Positions 36,399 to 44,300 of a stretch of DNA of 64,000 bases are shown piece after piece. Source of the DNA: Mucilaginibacter rigui (GTDB lineage: Bacteria > Bacteroidota > Bacteroidia > Sphingobacteriales > Sphingobacteriaceae); contig NZ_JACWMW010000002.1 in assembly GCF_014773275.1 (NCBI RefSeq), positions 558,001-622,000 on the forward strand, given 5' to 3'. Below the pieces are notes generated by a model. The model saw only the letters and a list, made by a program, of their open reading frames with translations, was not told the DNA's origin and did not search any database. The translations under genes were made by a program, and so were the position numbers. Every line of letters starts with the position of its first letter. Within the stretch, counting starts at the first letter, position 1.

Positions 36399-36776
36399 TT
36401 ATCTGATAAAGCAAAGGCCACAGGCAAATATTACATTTACCAGTAATACTACCGAAAACAGGTTTTTGTTATGTACACTGATGGTTGCCAGGCGGGTGTT
36501 CAGCTTTTTGAACATGCGGTTATTTAACAGTATAAAATGGTTAATGAGCAGGAACCCAACAGCACCGAATAAAATGGCTACATAAGCTGTCATATCCACT
36601 TTTAGCCAGTTTGCGTTTACCATAAGCTTGGTAAGCAGCATGGCGTTTGTTAGCACCACAACCAGCAAAAAGCTTACATTAAACAATGATTTAAACTGAG
36701 GCAGGGTACCCTGACCAAAATTTTTGAAGCTCCACCTGCAAAACTTTACATAAATGGATTGATAGGCTTTTGTCAT
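36399..36776 (-). CDS. Small membrane protein of unknown function
   Basis: The protein has 125 residues with three hydrophobic segments, about 33-52, 60-83 and 107-123. The N-terminal 30 residues are basic and aromatic (YQSIYVKFCRWSFKNFGQG). No family is recognised. It stands alone, convergent with the cupin gene, with 206 AT-rich bases upstream in which no clear promoter was seen. Confidence 0.6.
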   Translation of the reverse strand: MTKAYQSIYVKFCRWSFKNFGQGTLPQFKSLFNVSFLLVVVLTNAMLLTKLMVNANWLKVDMTAYVAILFGAVGFLLINHFILLNNRMFKKLNTRLATISVHNKNLFSVVLLVNVIFACGLCFIR

Positions 36777-36982
36777 GATGCTAAAAATTAAGTGAACAGA
36801 TCGGGTTAATTCTCACAACAACCATCTTAGTTATTGTATGATTCAATTATACGAAAAATATTTTAAAAAGATATATTATTTTGAATTATTTTAATTGTCA
36901 AAATTTAATATAGGTTAAAATCAATTTTTCGGAACTAAATTATAATTCGATTTAAAGTTAGACAGTCAATTATATAAAAGGT

Positions 36983-38566
36983 TTAATTACCACCGGTATC
37001 AAACTCGGCGAGCAGGTTAACATTAGGGTCAACCTTTATAATGGCAGTAGCAGATGCCACAGGTACAATAAAGGTGGCAGCATTATTCTTTACTTCTGTT
37101 TTGTATAGCTTACCATCAACCAGGCATTCCAGGGTAAACTGGTAAGGTTTTTCCTGTAGTTGATTTATATGGAAAGCAACGGTTTTGTCGGCAGTATTAT
37201 AATCCCAGGTTATTTTTAAACGGGGGTGGCCGGCTTCGCGCAGCCACTGGTTAAAAAATTGTTTCAGATCGGTACTGCTGGCGTTTTCCATTACTACTCT
37301 TAGGTCTTCGGTATTAGCGTTGCTGCCGTTGTATTGTTTGTAATAAGCCGTAATACCTTTCCAAAAGGCTGTATCGCCAATTTTACGGCGCAGCATGTGC
37401 AATACCCAGCCGCCTTTTTGGTAAGCGTTATCATTCAGCATATTGATCATGGGGCCTTTAAAGATTGAATCGACTACCGGAGCCATATACTTTTTCTCAA
37501 AGTTGAATATGGCTTTCCTGTCGGCAGCGAGGCGGCTCTTCAGGGTATCGGCCCCATAAGTACCTTCCATATACAGGTTGGTCATGTAGGTAGCAAAGCC
37601 TTCGCTAAGCCATACATGCCACCAGCTTTTTTCGCTAACGGCATCACCAAACCATTGATGGGCAATCTCGTGAGCCATTAATGTTTCTATTTCTCTTCCG
37701 TTCACCGATTTTTCATAATAAAAAATAGCTCCGGCGTTCTCCATGCCGCCAAATACCGTTTTTGATTGCACATTGGCCAGCTTTTTATACGGGAACGCAC
37801 CTATTCGTTTTACAAACCAGGGAAGTATTTTTTTGGCAACTGCATAGCTTTTAAACCCAGCTTCCTTATCTTCTGGGAATACATAGGTGTAAACCGGTAT
37901 ACCATCGGGATTCCCTGAATTGTCTACAGCAAAACCGGCCACGCCAATAACCATTACCTTGGTTGGCAACTGGGCGGTTTCGCTCCAGTGGGTAAGCTTT
38001 TTATTATGGGGAAGAGTTTTCTCTAAAACCTTTAGGCCATTGCCTACAACCTTGTATTTAAGCGGTGCGGTCACTAAAAACTCTACTGAAGCCTTATCAG
38101 CAGGGTTATCTACACAGGGTAGCCAGTAATGCGCGCGGGTTGCCCAGTTATCGCCAAAAAAGGTGCGATGGCCATATTGGTTGGTTGATATGATCAACCC
38201 ATCGGCAGGTACGCCCTGGTAGGTTATTGTATAATTATGTATGGATCCCTGCGCTGTTTTAGTGTCAACCACAAATTTATTACTATCCTGCGTAAATTTT
38301 AGCGAGCGGCTGTTTTCGGTTACTGCAGTTACCACCATGCCTTTGCCTTCGGTGTTTTTTTTGTAAAGGTCCAGTTCCAGCTTTGTAGATGCTTTCAGGA
38401 ATTTGACTGTTATGGTTGCCCGGCCTTTTATAACATTATCGGCATCGTTTAAGGTAAGGGCAAAGCGATAGTGCTGCACATCAACAGGTGCACCGGGCTG
38501 CTGGGCAAGTGTTGGCGCTACAGCAAACAATAATACAAAAAGCAGCAGGTTTAATTTTTTATGCAT
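36983..38566 (-). CDS. M1 family metallopeptidase (aminopeptidase)
   Basis: This is an exported zinc aminopeptidase of 527 residues. The signal peptide MHKKLNLLLFVLLFAVAPTLAQ supports the ATG at 38566; a start at 38632 would add 22 residues. The exopeptidase motif GGMEN precedes the gluzincin site HEIAH (H299, E300, H303), with the second Glu in WLSEGFATYM. It removes N-terminal residues from peptides in the periplasm. At 527 residues it lacks the large C-terminal domain of full-length M1 enzymes, which is common in Bacteroidota. Confidence 0.92.
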   Translation of the reverse strand: MHKKLNLLLFVLLFAVAPTLAQQPGAPVDVQHYRFALTLNDADNVIKGRATITVKFLKASTKLELDLYKKNTEGKGMVVTAVTENSRSLKFTQDSNKFVVDTKTAQGSIHNYTITYQGVPADGLIISTNQYGHRTFFGDNWATRAHYWLPCVDNPADKASVEFLVTAPLKYKVVGNGLKVLEKTLPHNKKLTHWSETAQLPTKVMVIGVAGFAVDNSGNPDGIPVYTYVFPEDKEAGFKSYAVAKKILPWFVKRIGAFPYKKLANVQSKTVFGGMENAGAIFYYEKSVNGREIETLMAHEIAHQWFGDAVSEKSWWHVWLSEGFATYMTNLYMEGTYGADTLKSRLAADRKAIFNFEKKYMAPVVDSIFKGPMINMLNDNAYQKGGWVLHMLRRKIGDTAFWKGITAYYKQYNGSNANTEDLRVVMENASSTDLKQFFNQWLREAGHPRLKITWDYNTADKTVAFHINQLQEKPYQFTLECLVDGKLYKTEVKNNAATFIVPVASATAIIKVDPNVNLLAEFDTGGN

Positions 38567-38675
38567 AGGTAATGTTACAAAAAATACCACTGTAAAAACA
38601 AAGCGACTGATGGTATGCATTAGATAAAGCATACCACTTGTGTATCTGATTTCTGCAACTTGCCTGTTTTTAAGA

Positions 38676-39464
38676 CTACTTTTTCTTTGGCGGTGTTGTT
38701 TTTATTCCTTGAGCGCTTTTAGCCGCTTTTTTTGAGCGCATTTTAAGGTTCAGCATTTCTACAAGGATAGAGAAGGCCATGGCAAAGTAGATGTACCCTT
38801 TGGGGATGTGTTGCTCAAATGCTTCAGCCAATAGCGATACACCTATCAGCAACAGGAATGACAGTGCCAGCATTTTTACCGTTGGGTGCTTGTTTACAAA
38901 GCTGGCCACGCCGCTTGATGCCCACATCATAATACCTACGGCAATCACTACGGCGGCTATCATAATTTCAACATGTTGGGCCATACCTACGGCAGTAATA
39001 ACCGAATCGAGCGAGAAGACGATATCCAGCAGCATGATCTGGAAGATGGTAGCCCAGAACGAATGCGGTTTTACATTCTCTGCGCCTTCTTCTTCGCCCT
39101 CAATTTTATGATGGATCTCGGCAGTACTTTTATAGATCAGGAACAAACCGCCGATAATAAGGATGAGGTCGCGGCCCGAGATAGCCAGTTTTTCTACCCA
39201 CTCCGGGTCGGTAACATTTAGCAGGCCTGCAATGCTAAATAGCGGTGCAGTTAATTTCATTACCCAGGTAATGGTAAGCAGCAGTAATATGCGGGTTATC
39301 ATAGCCATGGCCAAGCCCAGTTTACGGCCTTTTTCCTGTTGGTTTTTGGGGAGTTTGTCGGATAGTATGGATATGAATATCACATTATCAATCCCTAAAA
39401 CAATTTCTAAAACGGTAAGCGTAATTAATGAGATCCACGCTTCCGGGTCGGTAAATATTTCCAT
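38676..39464 (-). CDS. TerC family membrane protein
   Basis: This is an integral membrane protein of 262 residues with about seven helices. The start MEIFTDPEAWISLITLTVLEIVLGIDN is the conserved TerC beginning, so the ATG at 39464 is chosen over 39494. Acidic residues within helices (LGIDN, DIVFSLDSVITA) are the family hallmark. TerC proteins are linked to metal-ion (manganese) export or loading of exported enzymes, and to tellurite resistance in older literature. The C-terminus is basic. It stands alone. Confidence 0.9.
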   Translation of the reverse strand: MEIFTDPEAWISLITLTVLEIVLGIDNVIFISILSDKLPKNQQEKGRKLGLAMAMITRILLLLTITWVMKLTAPLFSIAGLLNVTDPEWVEKLAISGRDLILIIGGLFLIYKSTAEIHHKIEGEEEGAENVKPHSFWATIFQIMLLDIVFSLDSVITAVGMAQHVEIMIAAVVIAVGIMMWASSGVASFVNKHPTVKMLALSFLLLIGVSLLAEAFEQHIPKGYIYFAMAFSILVEMLNLKMRSKKAAKSAQGIKTTPPKKK

Positions 39465-39608
39465 GCAGTGTATTGTTCGCCCTAAAAATAGCAAAACCCC
39501 TGCCGTTTATAGCAAGATTTTTAATTTATGAGTGGCTCATATACATAACACTTATTATAAAGTTTCTTACGTAATAGGTGGCCTGTTTAACCACGCTGCC
39601 CATTCAAC

Positions 39609-39642
39609 TGTTCACGTTCACTGCCATGAACACCCGTGAACA
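39609..39642. promoter_or_regulatory. Nested dyad TGTTCACG...CGTGAACA
   Basis: Outer arms TGTTCACG and CGTGAACA are perfect complements 18 bases apart. Inside them GTTCA and TGAAC form a second dyad around CTGCCA. It could be an operator or a cruciform; the regulator is unknown. Confidence 0.45.
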
Positions 39643-39914
39643 TGAATAAATAACTTATAATCAGGTATTTGATATTTTGACTACTGGTAATATAGCGCCA
39701 CCACTTACTTGCAACTAATCTATTTGTGTGCCCGGCACTAATACCTAACAATTACCCGGGCAATGCGCCAATTAATGTAGCTTTTAACAAACAGGTTAAT
39801 TTTTATTGAGAATAAGAAGGTTGGTTACCCGTATCAATCAGCCATTAATTATCAAATACAGCCAATATTTTTTGAATTGATAATTGGGAAAAAAGAGCAA
39901 AATAGTTACATGCC

Positions 39915-39940
39915 AAAACCACGTAAAACTACGTGATTTT
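39915..39940. promoter_or_regulatory. 26-base palindrome, copy 1
   Basis: The half-site is TACGTGGTTTT-like on both sides of a 4-base spacer, with one mismatched pair. It agrees with 46507-46532 at 22 of 26 positions. Its end lies 200 bases before the peptide start codon. Confidence 0.55.
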
Positions 39941-40140
39941 AAAATAATTGTAGGTTTATTGCCTGTAACTTAATAAGTTTATTGAGCCAGACAATAAGCC
40001 CATATCTATATTTTACACAAGTTAAGGATGTACAATAAAGTAACTTTTCGTGAAAGTAAGGAGTATGCACTTTAATACATGCCGCCCAAATTGCTGTGGC
40101 GTAGTTACAGCAATAACATCAATTACTAAATTATATTATT

Positions 40141-40350
40141 ATGAAGAAATTTATGAAACTCAGCAAAGCTGAGATGAAAAATGTTTTAGGTGGTGGGCCA
40201 CCGTTAGGTACTGGTGGTACGGGAGAAGCTTGCGTTGCTGCTTGTGTTACCGCAGCCTTGCAAGGTTGCCATAATGATATGCAGAGTACTTGCTACACAT
40301 TAATAGTGACGCCTTGTGTAGCACACTGCAATACAGAGAATCAGCAGTAA
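40141..40350 (+). CDS. Double-glycine leader peptide with six symmetric cysteines
   Basis: This is a 69-residue peptide precursor. Residues 1-18 (MKKFMKLSKAEMKNVLGG) match the double-glycine leaders of bacteriocins and Bacteroidota natural-product precursors: Lys-rich start, LSxxEMKxV, GG. Cleavage after Gly18 would release a 51-residue product with a flexible GPPLGTGGTGEA start. Its cysteines are at 31, 35, 43, 51, 59 and 63: CX3C-X7-C-X7-C-X7-CX3C, symmetric about the centre. No peptidase-ABC exporter or maturation enzyme is adjacent, so export must rely on genes elsewhere. Three disulfides or a modified peptide are possible. A strong terminator follows. Confidence 0.8.
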   Translation: MKKFMKLSKAEMKNVLGGGPPLGTGGTGEACVAACVTAALQGCHNDMQSTCYTLIVTPCVAHCNTENQQ

Positions 40351-40368
40351 GCCCGAAATCAATAATAA

Positions 40369-40402
40369 TAAACCCCTTGCCGTTCGCAGCAAGGGGTTTA
40401 TT
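40369..40402. terminator. Terminator after the peptide gene
   Basis: Stem taaaccccttgc / gcaaggggttta, 12 bp, with an 8-base loop. It separates the convergent peptide and repeat-protein genes and can work for both. Confidence 0.85.
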
Positions 40403-40425
40403 ATTTATAGTGTGTTCAATACTTT

Positions 40426-41775
40426 TTATTGGAATTTCACATCGGTAAAGCTGGCATGAATGGTAATTTTACCATCACTGTTATCTTTGCCTATATATCC
40501 TTTATAGGTTTTTGTTGATGACCAACCGCGTTCTTCATCTGATGGCGTCTTCGCCGTTATTTTTATGTTGTCGTCGTTGTAATTAAAACTGCCAAGTTTG
40601 GTTATTACATCAAATTTAAAGCTTTCCGAATCTTTAAAATCAAGCTTAATTTTAGAGAACGAAGCATTAATATTGATATTTTTAACTGATCTGTCAATCA
40701 TCCCAATATTAACCCCATCGCCATACCTTACCCTGAAGCTTGCAGAGTTTTTCAGTTTATCAACGCTTACCGTAGAGAAGGAAATGTCCGCATCTACATT
40801 ATTAAATATACCTGCTTTTAACTTCCCATATTCCAGTTTAAATTTGCCACCATTAAGTAAAGCTATTGATGAAGGACCATTTTGGGAAAACTTAATTCGT
40901 ATATCATTTTCGCTATTGGTAAGCTGTTGTGCAATTAAGCTACCATAGTTTATCACTATTGTTACTTTTCCACTTAAATCGGGTAACACAGTGCTGCCAA
41001 ATGTATTGGTCAGGTCTAATGCATTACCTGCGGGCATGTAAACAGTGTAGTTTATTTCTATATGATTACTGCCGCGGCGGTTATTAATGCGGGCCAGGTT
41101 GGTTTTAAATGATACTATTGAACCATCTTTACTATCGCTGATGCTTGAGCCTTCTATCATGTTGTTTACATACTCTTCGTCATCGGCGCTAAATTTCATT
41201 TGCACATCAACCTTAAATTCTTTTTTTGCCCAGGTATTTACCACTACCTTACCAAAGGTGTTGCTTATCTGTAAAACATCGTTACCATCAGCAGGATAGC
41301 TTTTGCTATAATTTTTCACCTTTTCGATCATCTCGCCGCTGGCTATTTTTTGCTTATACTCTTCGTTGTCGGCGTTGTTATTATTGCTGTAGTTTACCCC
41401 GTTAAGGTTTTTGAAACTACCTGAAAAATTGGGCGACATTTCGCTGAAACTGCCTGAAAAGTTTTTACCAAAATCTTTAAAGCTGTCGTTAAAGTTTTTG
41501 CCAAAGTCTTTAAAACTTTTATCGAAATCTTTAAAAGCAAACTTCATATCCATCTTAAATTTTTTTTGTTGCATCTGCCTTTGCAGCTGTTTCATTTTAA
41601 CCTTAAGGTCGGCCATGTTTTGTTTGAATGCCTTATCGTCCTTAAACTTATACACCTTTAGCTTAATGGGGGGCATAGGCGGCACCGCAAGCGAATCCTG
41701 TGCGGAAACGCCGGTGCTTATTGCCAGCACCGCAATAATGGTAAGCAGGGCGTGTTTAAATATCTTTGTTTTCAT
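40426..41775 (-). CDS. Exported adhesin-like (DUF4097-type) protein with amphipathic repeats
   Basis: This is an exported protein of 449 residues. The ATG at 41775 gives a clean signal peptide (MKTKIFKHALLTIIAVLAISTGVSAQ is 26 residues); a start at 41811 would overlap the upstream gene more. After a short Pro-rich stretch, residues of about 55-130 repeat the units FKDFGKNF and FSGSF, giving an amphipathic, coiled-looking region. From about 150 on, beta-strand repeats resemble the DUF4097 beta-helix. It is third in an operon with an ECF sigma factor and a probable anti-sigma factor. A role as envelope-stress output or sensor is inferred from context. Confidence 0.75.
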   Translation of the reverse strand: MKTKIFKHALLTIIAVLAISTGVSAQDSLAVPPMPPIKLKVYKFKDDKAFKQNMADLKVKMKQLQRQMQQKKFKMDMKFAFKDFDKSFKDFGKNFNDSFKDFGKNFSGSFSEMSPNFSGSFKNLNGVNYSNNNNADNEEYKQKIASGEMIEKVKNYSKSYPADGNDVLQISNTFGKVVVNTWAKKEFKVDVQMKFSADDEEYVNNMIEGSSISDSKDGSIVSFKTNLARINNRRGSNHIEINYTVYMPAGNALDLTNTFGSTVLPDLSGKVTIVINYGSLIAQQLTNSENDIRIKFSQNGPSSIALLNGGKFKLEYGKLKAGIFNNVDADISFSTVSVDKLKNSASFRVRYGDGVNIGMIDRSVKNININASFSKIKLDFKDSESFKFDVITKLGSFNYNDDNIKITAKTPSDEERGWSSTKTYKGYIGKDNSDGKITIHASFTDVKFQ

Positions 41776-42331
41776 GTTGCTGATCTTTTTTGCTTTGATT
41801 AAATTGTTCAATTACACTCAGTTGCTGATTAAGCACCTCTGTTTGTATTTGCAAGTTCCGGATCATTGCACGTAAAACACGCTCCTGGTTGGGGCTGGTG
41901 GCTAAATCTATATTTAGTTTTTTATAGTTGGCATCCATTTTTATCAGCTCGGCGTTAAACTCTTTATAAAGCTGCGGGTCAAACTTGGCAACAAGCTTTA
42001 AGCGGGTACGCTGCCCTTCAATAACCGATGCATAATGCACCTGTTGCTTGGCATAAGTTGGGTTAATATCGGCCAGGTCTACGCCGCCGGCCGCTTTTTG
42101 ATTTTTTAGATATAGGCCGAACCCTAAACCCATAACTACGATCACCGAAGCGGCAACTTTTAGTACAAATGCCAGCGAAAAGGTTTTTGCTTCGCGCTTT
42201 TTTGGCATTTGCTGTCCTTCGTGCCAGGCATCAAGCTCTTTGGCAATGTTGTTCCAGATATCGGCGCGTGGTTCAAGTTCGTCAAACTCATCCTTGTTGC
42301 TGCTCATAAAATCTTCTAAACGCTTGCTCAT
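41756..42331 (-). CDS. Probable membrane-anchored anti-sigma factor
   Basis: This protein has 191 residues with one membrane segment at about 50-69 (FSLAFVLKVAASVIVVMGLG). The N-terminal 48 residues face the cytoplasm and contain the acidic stretch EFDELEPRADIWNNIAKELD, as in sigma-binding domains. The outside part is helical. Sequence similarity to a named family is weak, but its ATG overlaps the sigma factor stop by four bases and the order sigma, single-span protein is typical. It overlaps the next gene by 20 bases. Confidence 0.7.
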   Translation of the reverse strand: MSKRLEDFMSSNKDEFDELEPRADIWNNIAKELDAWHEGQQMPKKREAKTFSLAFVLKVAASVIVVMGLGFGLYLKNQKAAGGVDLADINPTYAKQQVHYASVIEGQRTRLKLVAKFDPQLYKEFNAELIKMDANYKKLNIDLATSPNQERVLRAMIRNLQIQTEVLNQQLSVIEQFNQSKKDQQHENKDI

Positions 42332-42888
42332 TTTTTTATTCCCTTTCTTATTAATATCTCGCCCAGTTTTCTTTTAGCTCTTAAAAACTGTGTGCGTGAT
42401 GTATTCTCTGTTATGTTTAGTATCTGCCCAATCTCTTCGTGATCATACCCCTCCAGTAAATAAAGCGATAGTACCACCCGGTAGCCTTCGGGCAACTCTT
42501 TCATGGCCTCTTTTATCTGTGCCACCTGGTATTGTACATCTTCATCATCCCAGGGTTCCTCGTCAGGTACATTTTCCAGGTGGCCATCTTCTACTTCTAC
42601 AAACTCTAACTTGCGTTTGCGCAAAAGGTTTATAGACCGATGTACCACAATTTGCTTTAGCCATAAACCAAAAGTGGTTTCCTGCCTAAAATCCTTCAGC
42701 TTATTAAAAGCATCCGTAAACGATTCCTGCAAAACATCTTCGGCCTCAGCAATATTACCCACTATCCTAAAGGCAACGTTTAGCATCGCTTTAGCATACA
42801 ATCGGTACAATTCGTAACAGGCTTTTTTACTGCCCTGCTTACACTCAGACACCAGGCTATAATGTTTATCTACGTATACGGATTCCAA
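42328..42888 (-). CDS. ECF RNA polymerase sigma factor
   Basis: This is an alternative sigma factor of 186 residues. Region 2 (about 20-90) contains AEDVLQESFTDAFNKLKDFRQE, the core and -10 recognition part. Region 4 (about 125-180), with LPEGYRVVLSLYLLEGYDHEEIGQIL and SRTQFLRAKRKL, is the -35 binding helix-turn-helix. It is the first gene of a three-gene operon with overlapping frames. ECF factors of this type usually drive their own operon and respond to envelope signals through the adjacent membrane protein. Confidence 0.94.
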   Translation of the reverse strand: MESVYVDKHYSLVSECKQGSKKACYELYRLYAKAMLNVAFRIVGNIAEAEDVLQESFTDAFNKLKDFRQETTFGLWLKQIVVHRSINLLRKRKLEFVEVEDGHLENVPDEEPWDDEDVQYQVAQIKEAMKELPEGYRVVLSLYLLEGYDHEEIGQILNITENTSRTQFLRAKRKLGEILIRKGIKK

Positions 42889-43014
42889 ATTACTGACAGG
42901 TTTCAGGTTAAATGACGCAGGGCATTTAACAACGTTGCACGCTTAACAATAAAAAAACCAAGATTGAGCAGATTTTTTTAATTAATACGATTTTTACTAA
43001 TCCGGTTAATCGGG

Positions 43015-43548
43015 TTAATTGCTGTTGATGTATGCATTTATCGCATTTACAGCGTTTTGATACCTGTTTTGGCCCGTGCCTGATATAGTTACATAATTTG
43101 CATGGAGGGCTTGTAATTCTTTATGCCATACATCTAAAAAATGTTCGCGCTTGTGGGGGAAGTCACGCAAAGGATCGTCTTGCCAGGGCAGGTCAATATC
43201 CAATAGCAAATAAAGATCGTAAGGGTGTTTGGGCAATTCATCAATTACCTCCTGTGGAGCCTTGCCGAAGATCTCATCACTCCAGATCTTCACGGTAATA
43301 AAGGTGGTATCGCATATCAGCAGTTTATTTGCCTTTGGCAGTATTGTAGCCTCAAGCGACAACTGACCATGAAACATGTTGATCTCGTCCTGCCAGGTGG
43401 GTGGTTCGGTTAGCTTTTCGCAGTATTCGCGGGCATACTCGGGCACCCAAACCGTTTGGTAATGACGGGCCAGATACTTCGACATATGCGATTTGCCGGT
43501 CGACTCGGGGCCAACAACGGCTATTTTTATGATATCAGATTTGATCAT
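43015..43548 (-). CDS. NadR-like nicotinamide riboside kinase
   Basis: This cytosolic ATPase of 177 residues phosphorylates nicotinamide riboside to NMN in NAD salvage. The start is the ATG at 43548, which overlaps the pnuC stop (TAATG). The P-loop is GPESTGKS at 13-20, followed by VPEYAREYCEKL, the signature of the NadR kinase domain. DIDLPWQDDPLRDFP, the lid region, also matches. It lacks the adenylyltransferase and repressor domains of full NadR. Coupling with pnuC fits trapping of imported riboside. Confidence 0.85.
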   Translation of the reverse strand: MIKSDIIKIAVVGPESTGKSHMSKYLARHYQTVWVPEYAREYCEKLTEPPTWQDEINMFHGQLSLEATILPKANKLLICDTTFITVKIWSDEIFGKAPQEVIDELPKHPYDLYLLLDIDLPWQDDPLRDFPHKREHFLDVWHKELQALHANYVTISGTGQNRYQNAVNAINAYINSN

Positions 43549-44159
43549 TAATTTCTTGTCTCCTGCATCTTCTTCCAGTCTTTTTTCCAATCTATATATC
43601 CCATCAGCGCAATGGCTACATACACGGCGTACATAAGGGCGGTAAGATGCAAATCTTTAAATATATAAACGCCTACATATATAACATCTACAAAGATCCA
43701 TATCAGCCAGTTCTCCAGCACCTTCCGCGCCAAAAAAACCTGTGCTACAAGGCTGCAGGCGGTGCAAAAGCTATCAAGGTATGGGAACGATGCTGTGGTA
43801 TATTTTAATATAAAGCCTAAAATGAAGGTAAAAACTACAATAGCTACTGACGATAATGCCATCTCGCTTTTTGTAATACGGGCAACCGGCACCTTTTTTT
43901 CGGATGGCGGCCGTTGGCTCCAATACCACCAGCCGTAAATATTCATCCCCAGGAAATAAACCTGCAGGCCCATATCGGCAAAAAGGCGGGCCTCAAAAAA
44001 AATAAAGATGTAAATGATAACGCTTACGGCTGCAAAGGGCCAGTTCCAGATGTTGTTTTTGGCCGCCAGGTACACACACAGCAGCCCGGTGATAACCCCG
44101 GCTATCTCGAGCCAGGTTTGATGCTGCCACCAATCATGCAGTGTATGGATGATTTGCAT
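43548..44159 (-). CDS. pnuC: PnuC-type nicotinamide riboside transporter
   Basis: This is a membrane facilitator of 203 residues with about seven helices. The family motifs are NIWNWPFAAVSVIIYIFIFFEARLFAD and the substrate-site stretch NIYGWWYW. PnuC carries nicotinamide riboside by facilitated diffusion, and phosphorylation inside by the coupled kinase gene drives uptake. Homologues for thiamine (PnuT) exist, but the NadR-like neighbour favours nicotinamide riboside. No riboswitch was recognised upstream; instead a diverged repeat element lies there. Confidence 0.88.
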   Translation of the reverse strand: MQIIHTLHDWWQHQTWLEIAGVITGLLCVYLAAKNNIWNWPFAAVSVIIYIFIFFEARLFADMGLQVYFLGMNIYGWWYWSQRPPSEKKVPVARITKSEMALSSVAIVVFTFILGFILKYTTASFPYLDSFCTACSLVAQVFLARKVLENWLIWIFVDVIYVGVYIFKDLHLTALMYAVYVAIALMGYIDWKKDWKKMQETRN

Positions 44160-44186
44160 GGGGTAAATATAATACGATTAATATAA

Positions 44187-44282
44187 AACACGCATCACTG
44201 CGAGCGATAACGTGGCAATCTCCGACATGCTTGTCACCTACTTTTCTATCGAAGATTGCTTCGTACCTCGCAATTACGCGCG
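44187..44282. repeat. Diverged copy of the 21.0-kb inverted repeat
   Basis: Arms catcactgcgagcgataacg...gcaatctc and gaagattgcttcgtacctcg resemble the perfect element at 21002-21081 but with several substitutions and a different inner loop. It lies between pnuC and the upstream M13 peptidase gene, both on the minus strand. Confidence 0.65.
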
Positions 44283-44300
44283 GAGAAGGAGGAGAATCTC

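Larger units (their letters stand above)
39465..40140. other. 676-base gene-free region before the peptide gene
   Basis: No ORF of credible quality is seen. It contains a nested dyad at 39609-39642, a 26-base palindrome at 39915-39940 shared with 46507-46532, and AT-rich sequence elsewhere. The long spacing before a 69-codon gene suggests extended regulation or an unrecognised RNA. Confidence 0.5.

Noticed and set aside
38567..38632. 22-residue N-terminal extension of the M1 peptidase
   Set aside because: The shorter start gives a textbook signal peptide, while the extension places a second hydrophobic stretch before it.
44160..44300. Possible NAD or thiamine riboswitch before pnuC
   Set aside because: The interval is filled by a diverged inverted-repeat element. 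I could not find conserved riboswitch core words.
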